From an uncultured Eubacteriales bacterium (lineage in GTDB: Bacteria; Bacillota; Clostridia; Oscillospirales; Acutalibacteraceae), in contig CAJTXF010000057.1 of assembly GCA_910580045.1 (NCBI GenBank), positions 1-17,155 on the forward strand: a stretch of DNA of 17,155 nt, read 5' to 3'. Both the position numbers and the translations under genes were made by a program. Positions 13,559-17,155 of the stretch are shown here, piece after piece. The notes below the pieces were generated by a model. The model had not been told where the DNA came from and did not search any database. It worked only from the letters and a program-made list of their open reading frames with translations. Numbering within the stretch: the first letter of the stretch is position 1; each line of letters begins with the position of its first letter.

Positions 13559-14662
13559 TTAACCCATCAGCGGGATGACCTCTTCTTCCCACCTGGATGC
13601 AATTTCTGCGCAGGCTTCCGATATCGTGTCATTATCTGTCAGAGGAATCGTTTTGTGATATTCTTCATCGGAAATCATTTTAGAGGCTAATTCTGCGGGC
13701 AGCTCTACGTCTGAGCGGATAGGGCGGGCGTAGCCTCTTGCTCGATCCAGCTGGCCCTGGTCACTAAGGAGATATTCCACAGTCAGTGCAGCGGAATAGG
13801 GGTGAGGGGCATATTTGTTGATAACCAGGCAGTATCCGGACTGCACGGCGCCGTCTTGCATCACATGGCAGGACAGGTTTGCTTCAGGCACGGATTTCAG
13901 GGTCAAGTCACGGTATTGAAGAGTTAAATAATCCCATGTAAGCAGAACGTCGATTTCGCCCCGGTCCATTCTCTCCTGGCTATAACTGCCTGCATCCAGC
14001 CGGCCTTCCTGTGCCAACTGCTTGAAGAAGTCAAAAGCAGGATCAAGGTTGTCAGGTCCGCCGCCCAGGGCATAAGCGCACGAAAGCACCGCCATTTGAG
14101 AGGAGGCGCCCCGAACCACATCGCCGACGGTCACCACGGCGTCACTGCTTCCAAGGCTTTGCCAAGAGGTAATTTCGTCCTTTACTCTGCCCTGGTTTAC
14201 CAGACAACTCATCGTGCCCACATAACTAATAGTCCAGTTGCCCTCTGGATCCTTTGCCCAGTCAGGAATGGATTCCCAAGTAGAAGCTTTATATGGCTGT
14301 ACAACACCCATCTCCACCGCAGTGGGGCCAAAAGCCTGCCCTACATCGCCAATATCTTTTGTGGCAGCGTCTTTTTCTGCTTCAAAGAGGGACAGCTCTT
14401 CCGCTGAACTCATGTCTGCATCCTCGTGAGCAAGGCCGTACTTCTCTGTGATAGACGCCCAGCTTTCTTTCCAGTTTGCCCAATCGTCCGGCATACCTAC
14501 GGATGCAATTTGGCCTTCCTCACGGGCTTTTTCCGTGATTACCTCCAGCGATACCTGCCGCAAATCTACGGCCTCGTCGGGGTTTGTCCCTGCGCATCCT
14601 GTCAACAGTACCGACAGCGCGCATCCAGCGCAGACGATCCATTTTCCAAGTTTGAATTTCAT
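13559..14662 (-). CDS. ABC transporter solute-binding lipoprotein
   Basis: This 367-residue extracytoplasmic binding protein is anchored by a lipid. It has a signal peptide with basic start MKFKLGK, hydrophobic core and lipobox LLTGC (Cys23). The mature part has the two-lobed type seen in iron, thiamine, polyamine and 2-aminoethylphosphonate binding proteins: the DIGDVGQAFGPTAVEMG segment near residue 105, FFKQLAQEG, a DVLLTWDYLTLQYR segment, and APHPYSAALTVEYLLSDQGQ near 290-310. It would deliver the solute to the two permeases. The start has AAAGGAG 7 bases upstream. It is the first gene of the operon, as is usual for high binding-protein output. The ligand is not identifiable from sequence. 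Confidence 0.9.
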   Translation of the reverse strand: MKFKLGKWIVCAGCALSVLLTGCAGTNPDEAVDLRQVSLEVITEKAREEGQIASVGMPDDWANWKESWASITEKYGLAHEDADMSSAEELSLFEAEKDAATKDIGDVGQAFGPTAVEMGVVQPYKASTWESIPDWAKDPEGNWTISYVGTMSCLVNQGRVKDEITSWQSLGSSDAVVTVGDVVRGASSQMAVLSCAYALGGGPDNLDPAFDFFKQLAQEGRLDAGSYSQERMDRGEIDVLLTWDYLTLQYRDLTLKSVPEANLSCHVMQDGAVQSGYCLVINKYAPHPYSAALTVEYLLSDQGQLDRARGYARPIRSDVELPAELASKMISDEEYHKTIPLTDNDTISEACAEIASRWEEEVIPLMG

Positions 14663-14842
14663 GATAGTTCTCCTTTCGCATACTCGAATTTTGATTTTCT
14701 TTACGTTTCAAGTTTACACGAAAGATGCGTGTGCCGCTACCATAGTTTGGAAAAATTCATGTAAACACTTGGTAAAACCATATGCTTTTATGATTCTTGT
14801 TTTGGCAGGTGAGCCCTTGGTTATTTGACAGTTCTCTCCATA
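14663..14842 (-). promoter_or_regulatory. Upstream region of the importer operon
   Basis: This 180-base stretch upstream of the binding-protein gene is AT-rich. It should contain the operon promoter. A TTTACA (14760-14765) and TATGGT (14739-14744) pair is present but with a 15-base spacer, which is short. A TGTAAACT at about 14716-14723 is another possible -10. No riboswitch-like fold or clear operator was recognised. Confidence 0.3.
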
Positions 14843-14908
14843 ATCAAAAGCAGCAGGAACAGCATGGGTATTCCGTAAGATACCCATACTGCTCCTGCTG
14901 CTTTCACA
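14843..14908 (-). terminator. Intrinsic terminator of the two-component operon
   Basis: A 25-bp stem is formed by 14847-14871 and 14880-14904 with an 8-base loop. The two non-Watson-Crick positions are G-U pairs in minus-strand RNA but A-C mismatches in plus-strand RNA, so the structure belongs to the minus-strand transcript. The tail after the stem is only CTTTTGATTA, so termination strength may be moderate. It lies about 35 bases past the kinase stop. Confidence 0.75.
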
Positions 14909-14937
14909 TATTGGGGGCGCCCGCCTGTTCAGCAAAA

Positions 14938-16617
14938 TCAACTCTGTTTTGCGGGAAAAGCAACACGGATGGTCGTGCCCTCGCCCACACGACTGCTCAG
15001 GCTGACTGCCGCGTGATGATATTGCGCGATATGCTTCACAATGGACAGCCCCAGCCCTGTGCCCCCCGAGGCCTTTGACCGGCTTTTGTCCACCCGGAAA
15101 AAGCGCTCGAACACCCTGTCCTGGTGCTCCCGCGGGATGCCGATGCCGGTATCCCGGACGGTCAACTCCGCTCCGCTGCCGGAGGGCGCAACGGTGATCA
15201 CCACGCTGCCCCCCTCTACATTATACTTGATAGCGTTGTCGCAGAGGTTATATACCATCTCGTACAGATAAGTTCCCACACCCGTGACCGCTGCGCTCTC
15301 TCCGGAAACAGCAAGCTGCACTTGCTTCGCAGCTGCCTGGCCCTGCAGGGCAGAAACCACATCCTTTGCAATCCTGTACAAATCCACCGGCTCCTCTGGC
15401 AGCCTTACCCCCTCGTCCAGCCGGGAGAGACGGATAATGTCCTCCACCAGATTCTCCAGCCGGGCGGCCTCGGTGCGGATCATGCCCACAAATCCCGGCA
15501 CATCTTCCTGCCGGACCACGCCGCTTTCCAGCAGCTCCGCGCTGCCGGAGATGGACTGCAGGGGCGTTTTCAGCTCATGGGACACGTTTGCCGTAAACTC
15601 CCGGCGGCCGCGCTCTGCGGCCGAGCGCTCCGTCACATCGAACGCCAGCAGCACCGTACCGGCAGGCTCCCCCTCTGACTCGATTCTGCTCAAGTCAAGC
15701 TGGTACTCCCTGCCACACCTGGAAATAAGGGCTTCGCCATGCCCGTTTTTCATCGCTTTATCCAGTGCGGCTGTCAGCTCATGGCTGTGGTCTATCAAGA
15801 GGAACTCCTGCCCCATGCAGCCATTGTCTGTGCCAAAAATCCGGCGCGCAGCCGGGTTGATGCTTAAAACCCTGCCTACGCTGTCCAGCAGCACCAAACC
15901 CTCATTCATGTGGCTGCTGATTTGCAGGAACTCATCAGCCCGCTCCTTCAAGTCTCTCATCTGCCGGGTGATTTGCTGGCGCTGCTGATGGATACGCCGC
16001 AACAGTGGGGATATTTCCGCATAGGTGTCGTTTTCAAGGGGGTGGTCCAAGTCCAGGGTATTGAGGGGCCGCAGGATGCGTTTGGCCATCCACCGGGCAA
16101 GCACAGCCGAAAAAACGACTGTCAATATCCCTACAATCACCATAGGCTGGAGCATTCCCAGCGCAAGGGAGAACACCGTCAGCTGGCTTATGGAAACGCG
16201 CAGCACCGTGCCGTCTGAGAGGGCCTTGGCGCAGTACATAGTCTGCTCCGTCAGCGTGGCGGAGTAGCGCACCTTAGTGCTTTCTCCTTTTTCCAGGGCT
16301 TCCCGCACCTCAGTCCGGTCCTTATGGTTCTCCATATTATCCGCTGTCACGCTTGTGTCATACAGCACTGTGCCATTGGCAGCTATCCAGGTGAAACGGT
16401 AATCCGCAATCTGTGGCATTGTGTCATGTCCCAGACGCTCCAAGTAGGCAGTTCCCTCACTTTCTACCGCGCAGGCAGCCAGGTGCAGCTCATCCCGCAG
16501 CTGCTTTTCCTGTATGCCCTGATAGTACTCGTACAAACAGCCCATTACGATTACGATATTGGCCGCCAGAACGCCTGCCGCAACCAGCATGATTGACCAG
16601 AATATCTTTTTTGTCAT
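14938..16617 (-). CDS. Sensor histidine kinase, PhoR-like
   Basis: This 559-residue membrane kinase has two transmembrane helices (about 8-28 and 152-175) that enclose an extracytoplasmic sensor of about 120 residues. A HAMP-like/coiled linker follows (176-225), then a PAS domain (about 230-330), HisKA with phospho-accepting His347 in NVSHELKTP, and a full HATPase_c domain: N-box NLCDNAIKYN (457-466), G1 DTGIGIP (489-495), F-box FERFFRVDKSRS (503-514), G2 GTGLGL (519-524). All catalytic residues are intact. The start overlaps the regulator stop by ATGA, so the two are translated together. Layout fits the PhoR/WalK-type phosphate or envelope sensors, but the stimulus is not known. Confidence 0.93.
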   Translation of the reverse strand: MTKKIFWSIMLVAAGVLAANIVIVMGCLYEYYQGIQEKQLRDELHLAACAVESEGTAYLERLGHDTMPQIADYRFTWIAANGTVLYDTSVTADNMENHKDRTEVREALEKGESTKVRYSATLTEQTMYCAKALSDGTVLRVSISQLTVFSLALGMLQPMVIVGILTVVFSAVLARWMAKRILRPLNTLDLDHPLENDTYAEISPLLRRIHQQRQQITRQMRDLKERADEFLQISSHMNEGLVLLDSVGRVLSINPAARRIFGTDNGCMGQEFLLIDHSHELTAALDKAMKNGHGEALISRCGREYQLDLSRIESEGEPAGTVLLAFDVTERSAAERGRREFTANVSHELKTPLQSISGSAELLESGVVRQEDVPGFVGMIRTEAARLENLVEDIIRLSRLDEGVRLPEEPVDLYRIAKDVVSALQGQAAAKQVQLAVSGESAAVTGVGTYLYEMVYNLCDNAIKYNVEGGSVVITVAPSGSGAELTVRDTGIGIPREHQDRVFERFFRVDKSRSKASGGTGLGLSIVKHIAQYHHAAVSLSSRVGEGTTIRVAFPAKQS

Positions 16618-17155
16618 TTCGGCGCCTCCAATCGGTAACCCACATTACGAACAGTCTTGATAAGCGCCCCGGCTTCCCCCAGCTTCTGCCGCAGGGTCTT
16701 GATGTGCATGTCAACCGTCCGGGTCTCCCCGGCGTACTCCACGTCCCAGACCTCAGCAAGGAGCTGCTCCCGGGTGAACACCATCCCGGGTCGGGACAGG
16801 AACAGCCTCAGCAGCTCGAACTCCTTATAGGTCAGGTCCACCCGCCCGCCGTCCGCCGTTACGGTGCGCTCCCCGGTATTCATCCGAAGGCCGCCCGCCT
16901 CGACGATGTTCTCCTCTTTGGGGGCGCAGCGCCGGAGTACGGCCTTCACTCTCGACACCATCTCCGTCATGCCGAAAGGCTTTGCAATATAGTCGTCCGC
17001 GCCCATATCAAGGCCCGTGACCTTGTCGTATTCCGTACCCTTTGCCGTGGCCATGATAACCGGAATCCCGGCGGTGGCGGTATGGGCGCGGAGCCTTTTC
17101 AGGATGGACAGCCCGTCCTCCCCGGGCAGCATGATGGCCAGGAGGATCAGCTGGG
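16614..17155 (-). CDS. OmpR/PhoB-family response regulator, 5'-truncated by window edge, phosphoacceptor Asp replaced
   Basis: The frame is open to the window edge, so the first roughly 50 residues are missing. The receiver region reads LILLAIMLPGEDG, where relatives have LLDIMLPG. Ala (codon GCC, 17136-17138) therefore occupies the phosphoacceptor site. The remaining receiver signs are intact: the MATAKG segment with conserved Thr, GADDYIAKPF with the conserved Lys. The C-terminal winged helix is complete, with the RTVDMHIKTLRQKLG recognition part and RNVGYRLE at the end. It is predicted to bind DNA upstream of its targets as a dimer. The ATG at 17132 lies inside the receiver and is not the true start. 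It forms a coupled pair with the kinase. A sequencing error is the main alternative for the Ala. Confidence 0.9.
   Translation of the reverse strand, partial: QLILLAIMLPGEDGLSILKRLRAHTATAGIPVIMATAKGTEYDKVTGLDMGADDYIAKPFGMTEMVSRVKAVLRRCAPKEENIVEAGGLRMNTGERTVTADGGRVDLTYKEFELLRLFLSRPGMVFTREQLLAEVWDVEYAGETRTVDMHIKTLRQKLGEAGALIKTVRNVGYRLEAPK

Noticed and set aside
14663..16617. Idea that the two-component pair directly controls the importer operon
   Set aside because: They are adjacent and co-oriented, but a strong terminator lies between them and no direct-repeat binding site typical of PhoB/OmpR proteins was seen upstream of the binding-protein gene.
1..17155. CRISPR arrays, tRNA and rRNA genes
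   Set aside because: No regularly spaced repeat-spacer pattern, cloverleaf with CCA-adjacent end, or rRNA core was found. The only regular repeats are the 23-bp iterons, which have no unique spacers of CRISPR size.

Overview
The window looks like chromosome of a gut-type Clostridia (Bacillota) bacterium with an accessory element lying next to housekeeping-type operons. This rests on strong AGGAGG-type ribosome binding sites, a RepA_N replication initiator, a Gram-positive lipoprotein signal and intrinsic terminators. Taxonomy is inferred from gene style only. Almost every gene is on the minus strand, so transcription runs from high to low coordinates.

Positions 1 to about 9.6 kb: a plasmid-like or integrative element. 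From its right end it carries a sigma-70-like gene broken by an in-frame stop, a structured leader with an rRNA-type boxA, a MazF-family toxin coupled by ATGA to a small frameshifted ORF, and a serine recombinase cut short at 257 residues. Next comes a partition operon (unknown gene, ParA, ParB, unknown gene) with an intrinsic terminator at each end. A second, tightly overlapping operon holds five uncharacterised genes, a RepA_N initiator and an HTH-like protein. Four 23-bp iterons lie inside repA and probably mark the replication origin. Relaxase, coupling protein and type IV secretion genes are not in the window. If the element is conjugative they should lie beyond the left edge, where a promoter points outward.

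Positions 9.83 to 14.66 kb: a compact five-gene operon for an ABC importer of the iron/polyamine/phosphonate type (lipoprotein, two permeases, ATPase with C-terminal domain) ending in a CehA/McbA-like PHP metallohydrolase. Stops and starts overlap or nearly touch. A bidirectional terminator closes it. The best reading is uptake of a small anionic or ester-bearing solute followed by cytoplasmic hydrolysis. The substrate cannot be read from sequence.

Positions 14.94 to 17.16 kb: a PhoP/PhoR-like two-component pair. The histidine kinase is complete. The response regulator enters the window mid-receiver and has alanine where the phosphoacceptor aspartate is expected. A 25-bp terminator stem separates this pair from the transporter operon.

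The most notable points are the missing phosphoacceptor, the in-gene iterons, the boxA-bearing leader, several signs of decay at the element's recombinase end (nonsense, frameshift, truncation), and the importer plus PHP hydrolase cassette.
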